62,892 bases of DNA from an uncultured Verrucomicrobia subdivision 3 bacterium (lineage in GTDB: Bacteria; Verrucomicrobiota; Verrucomicrobiia; Limisphaerales; UBA11358): the NCBI GenBank assembly GCA_903884535.1, contig CAISEZ010000063.1, positions 1-62,892 of the forward strand. Reading direction: 5' to 3'. Below, piece after piece: positions 9,420-17,827 of this stretch. Made by a program: the position numbers and the translations under genes. Numbering within the stretch: position 1 is the first letter of the stretch; every line of letters begins with the position of its first letter. The notes beneath the pieces were generated by a model. That model did no database searches, was not told where the DNA came from, and worked only from the letters and a program-made list of their open reading frames with translations.

Positions 9420-10322
9420 ATGGCCGCCACCAAATCATCGTTCGACCTGAACCAATTCCTTGCCTCGCGCACCGACGCCGTCAACGCCGCGCTGGACAAA
9501 TTTATTCCGTCCGAGAAGACCAAGCCCGCCACGATTCATAAGGCGATGCGCTACTCGCTCTTCGCCGGCGGCAAGCGGATGCGGCCGGCTGTTTTGCTGG
9601 CGGCGGCAGAAGCTTGTGGCGGCAGCGATGCGGTCGCCATGCCGCTCGCCTGCGCCGTGGAATGCCTTCACACTTATTCGCTCATTCATGACGATCTGCC
9701 CGCGATGGACAACGATGATTACCGCCGCGGCAAATTGACCAACCACAAAGTTTTCGGCGAAGGCATCGCCGTGCTGGCGGGCGATGCGCTACTGACACAG
9801 GCGTTCGAAATCGCCGCGCAATGCAAAAAATTTCCGCGTTATCCGCACGATAAAATAATTTTGGAAATCGCCAAAGCTTCCGGCTCGCTGCAGCTCGTTG
9901 GCGGGCAGGTGGCAGATTTGGAAGGCGAGAACAAAAAACTTTCCATCGCCGAATTGAAATTCATCCACGAGCGCAAGACCTCCGCGCTGCTGTGCTGTTC
10001 CGTGCGGCTCGGCGGCATGAGCGCTAACTGCACGCCCGCGCAACTGAAAGCCCTGACTGATTTCGGCTACAACGTCGGCCTCGCGTTCCAGGTGATTGAC
10101 GACATTCTCGACGTGACGCAGACCAGCGAGCAACTTGGCAAGACCGCCGGCAAGGACGTGGCCGTGCAAAAGGCGACCTATCCGGCGATCGTGGGCTTGG
10201 AAAAATCGCGGAAGATTGCGGCGCAACTGACGGCCAAGGCGTTTGCCGCGCTGAACACATTCAAAGGCAAAGCCGTCGCCCTCGAAACGCTGGCAGAATA
10301 TTTGTTGAAGCGGGATAAGTAG
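9420..10322 (+). CDS. ispA: Polyprenyl (farnesyl-type) diphosphate synthase
   Basis: Condenses isopentenyl diphosphate with allylic diphosphates to short-chain prenyl diphosphates. From the ATG at 9420 the product is 300 residues. The first aspartate-rich motif is DDLPAMDNDDYRRG beginning near residue 91; the second is FQVIDDILDVT with DD near residue 227. AGGKRMRP near residue 50 supplies the substrate lysine/arginine. The DDxx(xx)D spacing with an insertion before the second D is the bacterial FPP synthase type, so farnesyl or geranylgeranyl diphosphate is likely; chain length is not certain. The open frame extends to 9384 but MAATKSSF is the more likely start. Confidence 0.88.
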   Translation: MAATKSSFDLNQFLASRTDAVNAALDKFIPSEKTKPATIHKAMRYSLFAGGKRMRPAVLLAAAEACGGSDAVAMPLACAVECLHTYSLIHDDLPAMDNDDYRRGKLTNHKVFGEGIAVLAGDALLTQAFEIAAQCKKFPRYPHDKIILEIAKASGSLQLVGGQVADLEGENKKLSIAELKFIHERKTSALLCCSVRLGGMSANCTPAQLKALTDFGYNVGLAFQVIDDILDVTQTSEQLGKTAGKDVAVQKATYPAIVGLEKSRKIAAQLTAKAFAALNTFKGKAVALETLAEYLLKRDK

Positions 10323-10334
10323 CCATGTTGCCCG

Positions 10335-10466
10335 ATGGAAAACAAACTTGATTGCCTGACCAGCCTGCGGTTTTTCGCCGCCGCGCAGGTGGTTTGTTTT
10401 CATTTTGGCCGGGCCGCATTCCCGAGGTTCGCCAACCAGAATCCCGCCGGGCGGGCAGGGGAATGA
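10335..10466 (+). pseudogene. N-terminal remnant of an acyltransferase-3 family gene
   Basis: A 43-codon frame starting MENKLDCLTSLRFFAAAQVV, then CFHFG, matches the first transmembrane helix and the LDxLRxxAxxxVxxxHF signature of OafA-type membrane acyltransferases, which normally have 350 or more residues. The frame then turns into Pro/Gly/Arg-rich sequence and stops at 10466, seven bases before the 3-prime end of rnpB. No continuation is seen in other frames. It looks like the 5-prime end of a gene cut off where foreign or rearranged DNA joins the rnpB region. The call rests on a short match. Confidence 0.55.
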
Positions 10467-10472
10467 TTAAAT

Positions 10473-10874
10473 TGGTTTTGGAAGGGCTGTAAGCCGATTT
10501 CTGTCTGCGCCCTTGCGGACGGAGAGAATCATTTGTCTGCGCAGCCGATACCCGAAACCTGTGGCGCTTTCACGCCACGCGGAACGAGCCGCTCCTCGGT
10601 TTCCTATTTGGCCTTGCACCCGATGGGGTTTTCCGTGCCGCGTCGCTTGCGCTTCGCGCGGTGGTCTCTTACACCACCTTTTCACCCTTACCACCGGCTT
10701 GCGCCGATGGCGGTCTGATTTTCTGTGGCACTTTCCGTCGAGCCGTCTTCCAACGACCCGCCCGCGTGTATCTCAATCGCACAGACTTGAGTTACGCGGC
10801 ATCGCGCCCTGCGGTGTTCGGACTTTCCTCTGCCGACTTTCGTCAACAGCGATTCTCCGCCCTTCCAAAACCAC
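10473..10874 (-). ncRNA. rnpB: RNase P RNA
   Basis: Catalytic RNA that processes the 5-prime ends of pre-tRNAs. On the minus strand the conserved core GAGGAAAGTCCGAACACC (about 10813-10830) is present near the 5-prime end, and the conserved 3-prime block ACAGAAATCGGCTTACAG lies at about 10486-10503. Closing helix P1 is formed by TTTTGGAAGGGC at the 5-prime end and GCCCTTCCAAAA at the 3-prime end. The length, about 400 nt, fits bacterial type A. The ends are placed by this terminal helix and are good to a few bases. The gene follows a terminator by only about 20 bp, so its promoter must overlap that terminator or it is made by read-through. Confidence 0.93.
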
Positions 10875-10891
10875 TGGAAGCTTACACCAAA

Positions 10892-10931
10892 AATAAAAAA
10901 AGGCACGCAGGTTTTTGGCCGGCGTGCCTTT
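10892..10931 (-). terminator. Intrinsic terminator after the zinc-ribbon gene
   Basis: On the minus strand AAAGGCACGC pairs with GCGTGCCTTT over a 13-base loop and is followed by a T-rich tract. It lies between the zinc-ribbon gene and rnpB, both on the minus strand. Confidence 0.85.
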
Positions 10932-10947
10932 AAATTTCAGCGGTTGG

Positions 10948-11676
10948 TCAATCCCCGCCCTGCAAATCCATGTCGCGCGAGAAATACAAAATCCGGCCGC
11001 AGTTGGAGCAGGTGACGATTTCGGCTTCGCCGCGGCAGCTCGTGACAATCTGCGCCGGCAGCCGCATGTGGCAGCCGCCGCAGGAACTGTGCTCGATGCC
11101 CACCACCACGTTCTCGCCTTTGCTCTTGAAAATACGCTCGTAGCGGTTGCGCGTGGGTTCGTCCACGGCGGACGCCAGTTGCTCGCGGCCCGTTTGCAGT
11201 TCGGCTTGGTCTTTCTTCAAAGACACTTCGCGATCGTTGATGACGCCGATCTGGTCGTCCACGAGTTTTTTCGCGGCGGCGGCTTCGGCAGTGGCGCGGA
11301 CAACTTCTTTCTGCGCAGCCTCGGCCTGTTCCATCAAAACGATTTCCTGGTCCTCAATTTTGGTGATGCCTTCCTTGGCCATTTCGATTTCGTGGGCGAG
11401 CGCCTTGTATTCCTCGTTCTTGCGCGTCAGCAACTGCTGGTTGGCATATCTTTCTATCTGCGTTTTCTTCGCCTCGACATCCAGCTCGAGCCGTTTGCGC
11501 TCGGACTCGATTTGTTTGACGCGCAATTTGGCGGCGTCCAGCGAGCCTTGCGTGCTGGCGGCCTTGGCCTTGAGCGATTCGCGTTCCGGGCCGATGTGGG
11601 CGAGTTCCTGGGTGACGCGGAGGAGTTTCCGGTCGCGATCCTGCAAAATGAGAAGCTTCTCGATGATTTGCTGCAT
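10948..11676 (-). CDS. Coiled-coil protein with C4-type zinc ribbon
   Basis: Protein of 242 residues of the C4 zinc-ribbon (zf-RING_7) type. Residues 1-175 are almost entirely heptad-like coiled coil (QDRDRKLLRVTQELAHIGPERESLKAKAA onward). Residues about 195-235 hold the ribbon: CGGCHMRLPAQ and CSNCGRILYF give two CxxC knuckles. Relatives are widespread in bacteria and often described as nucleic-acid-binding or regulatory. It stands alone with its own terminator, upstream of rnpB and divergent from pta. Specific role not known. Confidence 0.8.
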   Translation of the reverse strand: MQQIIEKLLILQDRDRKLLRVTQELAHIGPERESLKAKAASTQGSLDAAKLRVKQIESERKRLELDVEAKKTQIERYANQQLLTRKNEEYKALAHEIEMAKEGITKIEDQEIVLMEQAEAAQKEVVRATAEAAAAKKLVDDQIGVINDREVSLKKDQAELQTGREQLASAVDEPTRNRYERIFKSKGENVVVGIEHSSCGGCHMRLPAQIVTSCRGEAEIVTCSNCGRILYFSRDMDLQGGD

Positions 11677-11793
11677 TCGGTTGCAAGGCTAGCGGTCGAA
11701 ACAACCCAAGTCAATCCGCGTGCGCCGCGAGGGCGAAAAATCCGCGCGGGAAATTCTTTTTGCAGTTTCGCATTTCGCCGCTAACTTACGCCC

Positions 11794-12846
11794 ATGCGTT
11801 TCATCGGCAATGTCATCGAAAAACTGCAGCGGCATCCCAAGCGTGTGGTGTTCCCGGAAGGCGAGGAACCGCGCATTTTGCAGGCGGCGCGGCAGTTCCA
11901 GGCGCTGCGGCTGGGCGCGCCCATCCTGCTCGGCGAACCGGAAAAAATCAAAGCCGTGGCCGAGGACTTGAAAATTCCGCTCGACGGAATCCGGCTCATC
12001 AACCCGGCCACGAGCGAGGATCTGGACAATTTTGCGAACCGCCTTTACCGCGTCCGCCGCGAAAAGGGATTGCGCCCGGCCGAGGCCCGCGAGGCGATGC
12101 TGCAGCCGAATTTTTACGGCGCGATGATGCTCGCCATGCACCAGGCCGACGGCTTGATTTCCGGCGCGTCGCACATCACTGGCAGCGTGCTGCGGCCGCT
12201 GTTTCAAATTGTCAAAGCCTCGCCGGACATCGGCGTGGTTTCCAGTTGCATGGTCATGGAAGTCGAGGACACGCGCATCGGCGAGAACGGCGTGCTGTTC
12301 ATGGCCGACTGCGGCGTGATTCCCGACCCGACCGTGGATCAGCTTGCCGACATTGCGGTTTCCACCGCGCGGCTTGCGCGGCACATGCTCGGCACCCGGC
12401 CGCGCGTGGCGCTGCTTTCTTTTTCCACCAAAGGGAGCGCCTCGCATCCGTCCATCGGCAAGATGCAGGCCGCAACGGCGCAGGCCAAGCGCAAGGCTGA
12501 TTTGCTGCACGTCGAAGCCGATTTTGACGGCGAACTCCAGGTGGACGCCGCGCTGGTGCCGGAAATCGCGTCGCGCAAATTGTCCGACAGCAAAGTCGCC
12601 GGCCGCGCGAACGTGCTGATTTTCCCCGACCTCAATTCCGGCAACATCGCCAGCAAACTCGTCGGGCTCGTCAGCCGCGCCAGTTCTTACGGCCAGATTT
12701 TGCTCGGCCTCAACCGGCCCGCCGCCGACGTTTCGCGCGGCTCGAACGCGCATGACATTCTCGGCGTCGCCGCCATCGTCGCGGTGCAGGCGACGGATTA
12801 TCTGAAATTGTATCCGGGCGCAGACAAACATTTGCCGGGCGAATAA
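11794..12846 (+). CDS. pta: Phosphate acetyltransferase, catalytic domain only
   Basis: Interconverts acetyl-CoA and phosphate with acetyl phosphate and CoA. The 350-residue product begins MRFIGNVIEKLQRHPKRVVF and has the PTA/PTB features FPEGEEPRILQAA, GLISGASHITGSVLRP, ALLSFSTKGSA and ANVLIFPDLNSGNIASKLV. This is the C-terminal catalytic domain of the long E. coli-type Pta, encoded by itself. The BioD/DRTGG-like regulatory part is the next gene, three bases downstream, so the two probably act together. No acetate kinase gene is in the window. Confidence 0.93.
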   Translation: MRFIGNVIEKLQRHPKRVVFPEGEEPRILQAARQFQALRLGAPILLGEPEKIKAVAEDLKIPLDGIRLINPATSEDLDNFANRLYRVRREKGLRPAEAREAMLQPNFYGAMMLAMHQADGLISGASHITGSVLRPLFQIVKASPDIGVVSSCMVMEVEDTRIGENGVLFMADCGVIPDPTVDQLADIAVSTARLARHMLGTRPRVALLSFSTKGSASHPSIGKMQAATAQAKRKADLLHVEADFDGELQVDAALVPEIASRKLSDSKVAGRANVLIFPDLNSGNIASKLVGLVSRASSYGQILLGLNRPAADVSRGSNAHDILGVAAIVAVQATDYLKLYPGADKHLPGE

Positions 12847-12849
12847 TTC

Positions 12850-13944
12850 ATGAACACCTCGACGCCGCGCGTTTTCATCGCCGCCACGCGCCAGAATGAC
12901 GGCAAGACCACGGCGTCGCTAGGCCTCATCGCCGCGCTGCAAAAACATTTTCCGCGCATCGGTTACATCAAGCCCGTCGGCCAGCGCTTCGTGGAGATTG
13001 AGGAGCAGAAAATTGACGAGGATTCGGTGCTGATGGACTCGGTCTATCATTTGGATTGTCCGCTGGTGGACATGAGTCCCATCGCCGTCGAACCGGCGTT
13101 CACGCGGAAATATCTCACCCACGCCAACAACGAGGCGCTCGTCAAGAAAATCACCGGCTCCTTTGACCGCGTCGCGTGGGAAAAAGATTTTGTGTTGTGC
13201 GAAGGCAGCGGCCACGCCGGGGTCGGCTCGGTGTTTGATTTGTCCAATGCGCAGGTCGCGAAGACACTCGGCTGCAAAGTCATCATCGTGTCCCAGGGCG
13301 GCATCGGCAAACCGATTGACGAGGTGTCGCTCAACCAGGCACTGTTTGAAAAGGAAGGCGTGGAGATCATCGGCGTCATCATCAACAAGGTGCACGAATC
13401 GAAGATTCCCGAAATCACACAGTTCGTCCGGCGCGGTTTGAAACGCAAAGGGCTGGAGCTGCTCGGCGTTTTGCCGCACCAGCAAATCCTGTCCAAGCCG
13501 ACCGTCGGCCTGGTCTGCGAAGAATTGCGCGCCGAGCTGCTCAACCAGCCGCCGACGCTCAACACGCTCGTGGACGACGTGATCATCGGGGCGATGGGCG
13601 CGCAGAACGCCATGCCGTTCTTCAAGCGCGGCGTGCTGCTCATCGCGCCCGGCGATCGCGAGGACATTTTGCTCGCGGCGGGCACGATGACGTTCGCCGG
13701 CAGTCCCGACAACATGGCGGGTATCGTGCTCACCGGCGGGTTGAAGCCGGGCGCAAGCGTGATGAAAGCCTTGCAGTCATTGCCGATTCCCGTGCTGCTC
13801 GCCCAGGCCGACAGCTACCAGGTCGCCTCCCGAGTTCACGACGTGATCGTGAAAACGCGGCCGGCCGACGCCGAAAAAATCTCCCTCATCCGCGACATCG
13901 TGGCCAAACACATCAACGTCAAAAAGATCATCGAGTCCCTTTGA
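12850..13944 (+). CDS. BioD-like P-loop ATPase with DRTGG domain, partner of Pta
   Basis: The 364-residue product corresponds to the N-terminal half of long Pta enzymes. Residues 1-230 are a dethiobiotin-synthetase-like P-loop domain: RVFIAATRQNDGKTTASLG is a Walker A variant and LCEGSGHAGVGSVFDLSNAQ is the BioD-like switch region. Residues about 235-350 are a DRTGG domain (LLIAPGDREDILLAA, GIVLTGGLKPG). It starts three bases after pta, and its stop overlaps the TTG start of hisC. Likely regulatory rather than catalytic for acetyl phosphate; a separate function is possible. Confidence 0.84.
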   Translation: MNTSTPRVFIAATRQNDGKTTASLGLIAALQKHFPRIGYIKPVGQRFVEIEEQKIDEDSVLMDSVYHLDCPLVDMSPIAVEPAFTRKYLTHANNEALVKKITGSFDRVAWEKDFVLCEGSGHAGVGSVFDLSNAQVAKTLGCKVIIVSQGGIGKPIDEVSLNQALFEKEGVEIIGVIINKVHESKIPEITQFVRRGLKRKGLELLGVLPHQQILSKPTVGLVCEELRAELLNQPPTLNTLVDDVIIGAMGAQNAMPFFKRGVLLIAPGDREDILLAAGTMTFAGSPDNMAGIVLTGGLKPGASVMKALQSLPIPVLLAQADSYQVASRVHDVIVKTRPADAEKISLIRDIVAKHINVKKIIESL

Positions 13945-15023
13945 ATACCAATCCATTTCTAAAAGCCCTGCCGGTGTATCAGCCCGGCCGGCCAATCGAA
14001 GAAGTCGCGCGCGAACTTGGATTGCCCGCCGAATCCATCATCAAGGTGGCGTCGAACGAAAATCCGTTCGGCCCGTCGCCGCTCGCGCTCGCCGCGATGC
14101 AAAAGGCGCTGCCCGGCTTGAGTCTTTATCCCGACGGCAACGCGTTTTATCTGAAACAAAAACTGGCGGCCAAGCTCGGCGTCGAAACCTCGAATCTGGT
14201 TTTGGGCAACGGCTCGAATGAAATCATCGAGTTTGTCGCTCATGCTTTGCTTGCGCCGGGCGACAACGTGGTCGTTTCGCAATATTGTTTCGCGATTTAT
14301 CCCATCGTCGCGAAAATGTTCGGCGCGGATGTCATCACGGTGCCGGCGATGGATTACGGCCACGATCTGCCGGCGATGCTCAAAGCGATCACGCCGAAAA
14401 CCAAAATTGTTTTTGTCGCGAACCCGAACAATCCGACTGGCACGCTGGCCTCGCGCGAAGACGTGATTCATTTCGTCAATGAAGTTCCCGACAATGTTCT
14501 GCTGGTGATGGACGAGGCTTACATTGAATTTCTGGACGAACCGCTGGATTTGTCGTCACTGGTGCGTTCCGGTGCCCGGCCCAATTTGATTTTGATGCGG
14601 ACGTTCTCGAAGATTTACGGCCTTGCCGGTTTGCGGATCGGTTACGGCATCGGCAATCCGGAATTCATTGCCACGCTGGAAAAAATCCGGCAGCCGTTCA
14701 ATGCCAACCTGCTGGCGCAAACCGCTGCGCTTGCCGCGCTGGACGATGACCAGCACGTGCAAAAAACCCGCGCGAATAATTTTGCCGGTTTGGAATTTTT
14801 TCAGCGCGCCTTCCGCGCGCTGAAATTGGAATACGTCCAATCCGCCGCGAATTTCATTCTGGTGCGTGTCGGCGACGGTTTGGCGGTTTTTTCCGCGATG
14901 CAAAAACAGGGCGTCATCACGCGGCCGATGGCGGGCTATCAATTGCCGGAGTGGATCCGCATTTCCGTCGGCACGCCCAAGGAAAATGGGCGGTGTCTGG
15001 ACGCCCTCAAAAAATGTCTGTGA
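13941..15023 (+). CDS. hisC: Histidinol-phosphate aminotransferase
   Basis: PLP-dependent transfer of an amino group to imidazole acetol phosphate in histidine synthesis. The 360 residues carry SNENPFGPSP near the N-terminus, VVSQYCFAIYP, FVANPNNPTGT (the PLP-contacting Asn), DEAYIEF, and TFSKIYGLAGLRIGYGI with the PLP lysine in SK near residue 217. The start codon is TTG, overlapping the TGA stop of the preceding gene in TTGA; the next in-frame start would cut into the conserved region. Fold-type I aminotransferases of this group can also use aromatic substrates. Confidence 0.93.
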   Translation: MNTNPFLKALPVYQPGRPIEEVARELGLPAESIIKVASNENPFGPSPLALAAMQKALPGLSLYPDGNAFYLKQKLAAKLGVETSNLVLGNGSNEIIEFVAHALLAPGDNVVVSQYCFAIYPIVAKMFGADVITVPAMDYGHDLPAMLKAITPKTKIVFVANPNNPTGTLASREDVIHFVNEVPDNVLLVMDEAYIEFLDEPLDLSSLVRSGARPNLILMRTFSKIYGLAGLRIGYGIGNPEFIATLEKIRQPFNANLLAQTAALAALDDDQHVQKTRANNFAGLEFFQRAFRALKLEYVQSAANFILVRVGDGLAVFSAMQKQGVITRPMAGYQLPEWIRISVGTPKENGRCLDALKKCL

Positions 15024-15025
15024 CG

Positions 15026-15589
15026 TCAGGGACGGCTGGCCGGTAGTTCAAACACGGAAACGGCTGGCACGACCATCAAGTTTCGGTATTGTTCGCGGAA
15101 TTCCACCGCCGTGTTGGCGAAGTTATTTGTCACCGAATTCACGCGCCATTGGGACATCATGCCGTCGTAACTGGCGACGCCTGAAAAATCACCAAGGTAA
15201 ATCTGCTCGCCGGCGGATGCGGTGAACGGGGCGGTGAACCGGCTGGCCGGAAAAGTGACGCGGCCTTTGATTTCACGGGTATTGTTCACGCCGACAAAAC
15301 CGGCGAGCTGATAGCGTCCGGGTTTGATTTCGACGCCGTAAACCGGCCGGTTCAGATCAAAATAAATATAAACCGATTTTTTTGCGTCCAGATTTTGCAG
15401 CCAGAGCGCCAGCCGGTTGCCGAAGTTATATTCCCGGCCGATGCTGAAGCGGCCAAAAACAACGGCGGCATTTCGATCTGGCTGGGCGGTCGGCGAAATC
15501 GCCGGGGTCTGATGGGCGCAGCCGGTCAGCAGCGCGACTGTGCCACAAAAAAGTAGAGTCCGGAGAAAAATAGTTGTTATCGATTTCAT
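15026..15589 (-). CDS. Hypothetical lipoprotein
   Basis: Unrecognised. From the ATG at 15589 the 187-residue product starts MKSITTIFLRTLLFCGTVAL and then LTGCAHQ, a lipobox (L-T-G-C), so it is probably lipid-anchored and exported. The rest is beta-rich, with YVY/IYF-type strands (SVYIYFDLNRPVYGVEIKPG, GRYQLAGFVGVNN), which suggests a small beta-sandwich. It converges on hisC; the two stops lie in the 8-bp palindrome TGACGTCA. Confidence 0.7.
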   Translation of the reverse strand: MKSITTIFLRTLLFCGTVALLTGCAHQTPAISPTAQPDRNAAVVFGRFSIGREYNFGNRLALWLQNLDAKKSVYIYFDLNRPVYGVEIKPGRYQLAGFVGVNNTREIKGRVTFPASRFTAPFTASAGEQIYLGDFSGVASYDGMMSQWRVNSVTNNFANTAVEFREQYRNLMVVPAVSVFELPASRP

Positions 15590-15756
15590 GCGCCGTGCCA
15601 AGCTGGGCCAAACCACCGGTTGAACACAAGGGTGAATTGCACCGCCGGGGAAATGGTTTTCGCATGCCGAAATTTTTGCGCGTTAAAAAATTAGTGTTTG
15701 AATCGCGCCGGAAACCGATTACTTATTCAGCGCTGAAACCAAACTGAAGAGCCAAA

Positions 15757-17043
15757 GTGAAACCAACCGACCTGCGGGGCATCCTGCAATACATTCCGCA
15801 ATTTCGCGAGAAGACGTTCGTCCTCGCGATCGACGGCGCGATCGTCACCGACGAAAATTTCACCACGCTGCTGCTGGACGTGGCCGTGCTGCGGTCGTTG
15901 AGCATCCGCGTGGTGCTGGTGCACGGCGCCTCCGCACAGATCAAGGCGCTCGCGGAAAAATCCGGCCTCAAGGCGTCGAACGCCGACGGCGCGGGCATCA
16001 CAGACGCGGCGACGTTGCAACTCGCGATGGACGCGGCGAACCGGCTGACGCATGAAATTCTCGAAGGGCTTTCCGCGAACGATTTGCGGGCCGCCTGTCC
16101 GAACGCGATCATCGCGCATCCGCTGGGCATCATTCAGGGCGTGGATCATCTCTTCACCGGCAAAGTCGAGCGCGTGGATGTGGAACTGCTTCAAACCTTG
16201 CTCGCGCAGGGAATCATTCCGGTCATCCCGCCGCTTGGTTTCGACGGCGACGGCAAAACGTATCGCGTCAATTCCGACAGCATGGCGGTGGCCGTCGCGG
16301 ATGCATTGAAGGCGGTGAAGCTGATGTTCATCACGTCGCAAGACGGCATTCTGGTGCAAGGCCGGCTCATCCGGCAGATGTTGCTGGCGGATTTTGAATC
16401 GGTGCTGGCGCTGCAAAAAAATGACATCGCGCCCGAGCAGCTTTCCAAAGCGCTGCACACCGTCAGCGGCTGCAAGGCCGGCATTCCGCGGGTCCACGTC
16501 ATCAACGGCAAGGTGGATGAAGGCCTGCTGGCGGAAGTGTTTTCCAACGACGGCATTGGCACGCTGATTTACGCCAACGAATATCAGCAGATCCGGCGCG
16601 CGTTGAAAAAAGATGTGCGGGCGATCCAATTGCTCACCAAAGCCGCCGTCGAGTCCGAAGAGTTGGTGAAGCGGACGCGGGCGATGATCGAAAAAAATCT
16701 GGGCGATTATTTCATTTTTGAAATTGATAAAAACCCGGTGGCCTGCGTGGCGCTGCATGTTTTTTCGGAACAGAAAAAAGGCGAGCTGGCGTGTCTTTAT
16801 GTCAACCCGGCGCATGAAAATCACGGCATCGGGAAAAAACTGATCCAGTTCGTCGAGAACAAGGCGCGCGAAATGGGCTTGGTCGAACTGCTCACGCTTT
16901 CGACGCAGGCATTCACTTATTTTCAATCGAAGGGCGGTTTCGCCGAAGGCACGCCGGATGATCTGCCGCCCGCGCGTCGCGAAAAATACGACCAGAGCGG
17001 CCGCAACTCCAAGGTGCTGGTGAAGAAGCTGGTCAAGGCCTGA
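15757..17043 (+). CDS. argA: Amino-acid N-acetyltransferase (N-acetylglutamate synthase)
   Basis: Acetyl-CoA plus glutamate to N-acetylglutamate, first step of arginine synthesis. The 428 residues hold an amino-acid-kinase domain (residues about 1-285: KTFVLAIDGAIV, VVLVHGASAQIKAL, IPVIPPLGFDGDGKTYRVNSDSMA, CKAGIPRVHVINGKVDEGLLAEVF) and a GNAT domain (about 286-428: ACLYVNPAHENHGIGKKLIQF, with QxxG-type acetyl-CoA loop). In ArgA the kinase domain binds the arginine feedback inhibitor. Length and order match ArgA rather than ArgB alone. Confidence 0.93.
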   Translation: MKPTDLRGILQYIPQFREKTFVLAIDGAIVTDENFTTLLLDVAVLRSLSIRVVLVHGASAQIKALAEKSGLKASNADGAGITDAATLQLAMDAANRLTHEILEGLSANDLRAACPNAIIAHPLGIIQGVDHLFTGKVERVDVELLQTLLAQGIIPVIPPLGFDGDGKTYRVNSDSMAVAVADALKAVKLMFITSQDGILVQGRLIRQMLLADFESVLALQKNDIAPEQLSKALHTVSGCKAGIPRVHVINGKVDEGLLAEVFSNDGIGTLIYANEYQQIRRALKKDVRAIQLLTKAAVESEELVKRTRAMIEKNLGDYFIFEIDKNPVACVALHVFSEQKKGELACLYVNPAHENHGIGKKLIQFVENKAREMGLVELLTLSTQAFTYFQSKGGFAEGTPDDLPPARREKYDQSGRNSKVLVKKLVKA

Positions 17044-17047
17044 CGCC

Positions 17048-17659
17048 ATGACCGGCCGCCTCCTCATTTTGTGGATGAGCGCGGCGGTTCTTCTGACGCC
17101 CGGCTGCGCCAGCTTTCGTTTCATGAATGCCAATCACAAAATACCCGAAGCCTGCTTGGCGAGGTGTGGGCGGTTGAAAATCGAGCCGACGAAATTTATT
17201 TTGACGGTCAACATTTCGCACCAGACGGTTTCGCTTTTTAAGGACAATAAATTTGTAAAACAGTATCCGTGTTCCACCTCGCGCTTCGGCATCGGCCAGA
17301 AGGAAGATTCGAATTGCACGCCGCTGGGACTGCATCGCATCGCAGAAAAAATCGGCGCGGGCGAGCCGGCGGGAACCGTTTTCAAGGCGCGCGAAATTGT
17401 TGGCCACACGGCGCAGCCGGAATTTGCGGACGCCAAGATCACCACCCGCATCCTGTGGCTCGAAGGTCTGGAGCCGGGCTTCAATCTGGGCGGCGACGTG
17501 GACACGCACGACCGCTATATTTACATCCACGGCACCGGTGACCAGGCGTCCATCGGCCGGCCGGCGTCGCACGGCTGTATTCACCTAGCCGATGCGGATT
17601 TGATTTCGCTTTTCGATTTGCTGCCGAGCGGCACGCTGGTTTGGATCGCGGAAAAATAA
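17048..17659 (+). CDS. L,D-transpeptidase family lipoprotein
   Basis: Periplasmic peptidoglycan cross-linking or remodelling enzyme (YkuD family). The N-terminus MTGRLLILWMSAAVLLTPGC is a signal peptide with a lipobox ending in Cys-20. The YkuD domain begins at FILTVNISHQTVSLFKDNK (strand with the typical Q-x-V-x-L-F pattern) and contains the catalytic motif IYIHGTGD and SHGCIHL, with Cys in SHGC as nucleophile and His as base. 203 residues is normal for a single-domain enzyme. It starts four bases after the argA stop, so it may be co-transcribed with argA. Confidence 0.88.
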   Translation: MTGRLLILWMSAAVLLTPGCASFRFMNANHKIPEACLARCGRLKIEPTKFILTVNISHQTVSLFKDNKFVKQYPCSTSRFGIGQKEDSNCTPLGLHRIAEKIGAGEPAGTVFKAREIVGHTAQPEFADAKITTRILWLEGLEPGFNLGGDVDTHDRYIYIHGTGDQASIGRPASHGCIHLADADLISLFDLLPSGTLVWIAEK

Positions 17660-17660
17660 A

Positions 17661-17784
17661 TGTGGCAGCCGACGTAAGTCGGCTCTGACTCAATCTGCAA
17701 ATTCTATTTGCGAATCACCGCCAATTGAACGGTGCCTCGCCATCGAAAAGAATGAGCCTCGGCACCTCGGCAGCCACCCACATT
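17661..17784. repeat. Imperfect inverted repeat between L,D-transpeptidase gene and 17828
   Basis: TGTGGCAGCCGACGTAAGTC at 17661 onward and, on the other strand near 17784, TGTGGGTGGCTGCCGAGGTG have a shared GGC-GCCGA-GT...GGCTC frame, about 22 bp per arm with several mismatches. The spacer contains the short hairpins GCAAATTCTATTTGC and ACCGCCAATTGAACGGT. Possibly a degenerate member of the same class as the other palindromic elements here. Confidence 0.5.
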
Positions 17785-17827
17785 TTACGCGCTTGCGCTT
17801 CGGCGTCGCCGGGTTAATTTAAGCGCC

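Noticed and set aside
15021-15028. TGACGTCA palindrome at the hisC end as a regulatory site
   Set aside because: Eight bases formed by two stop codons; expected by chance at convergent ends.
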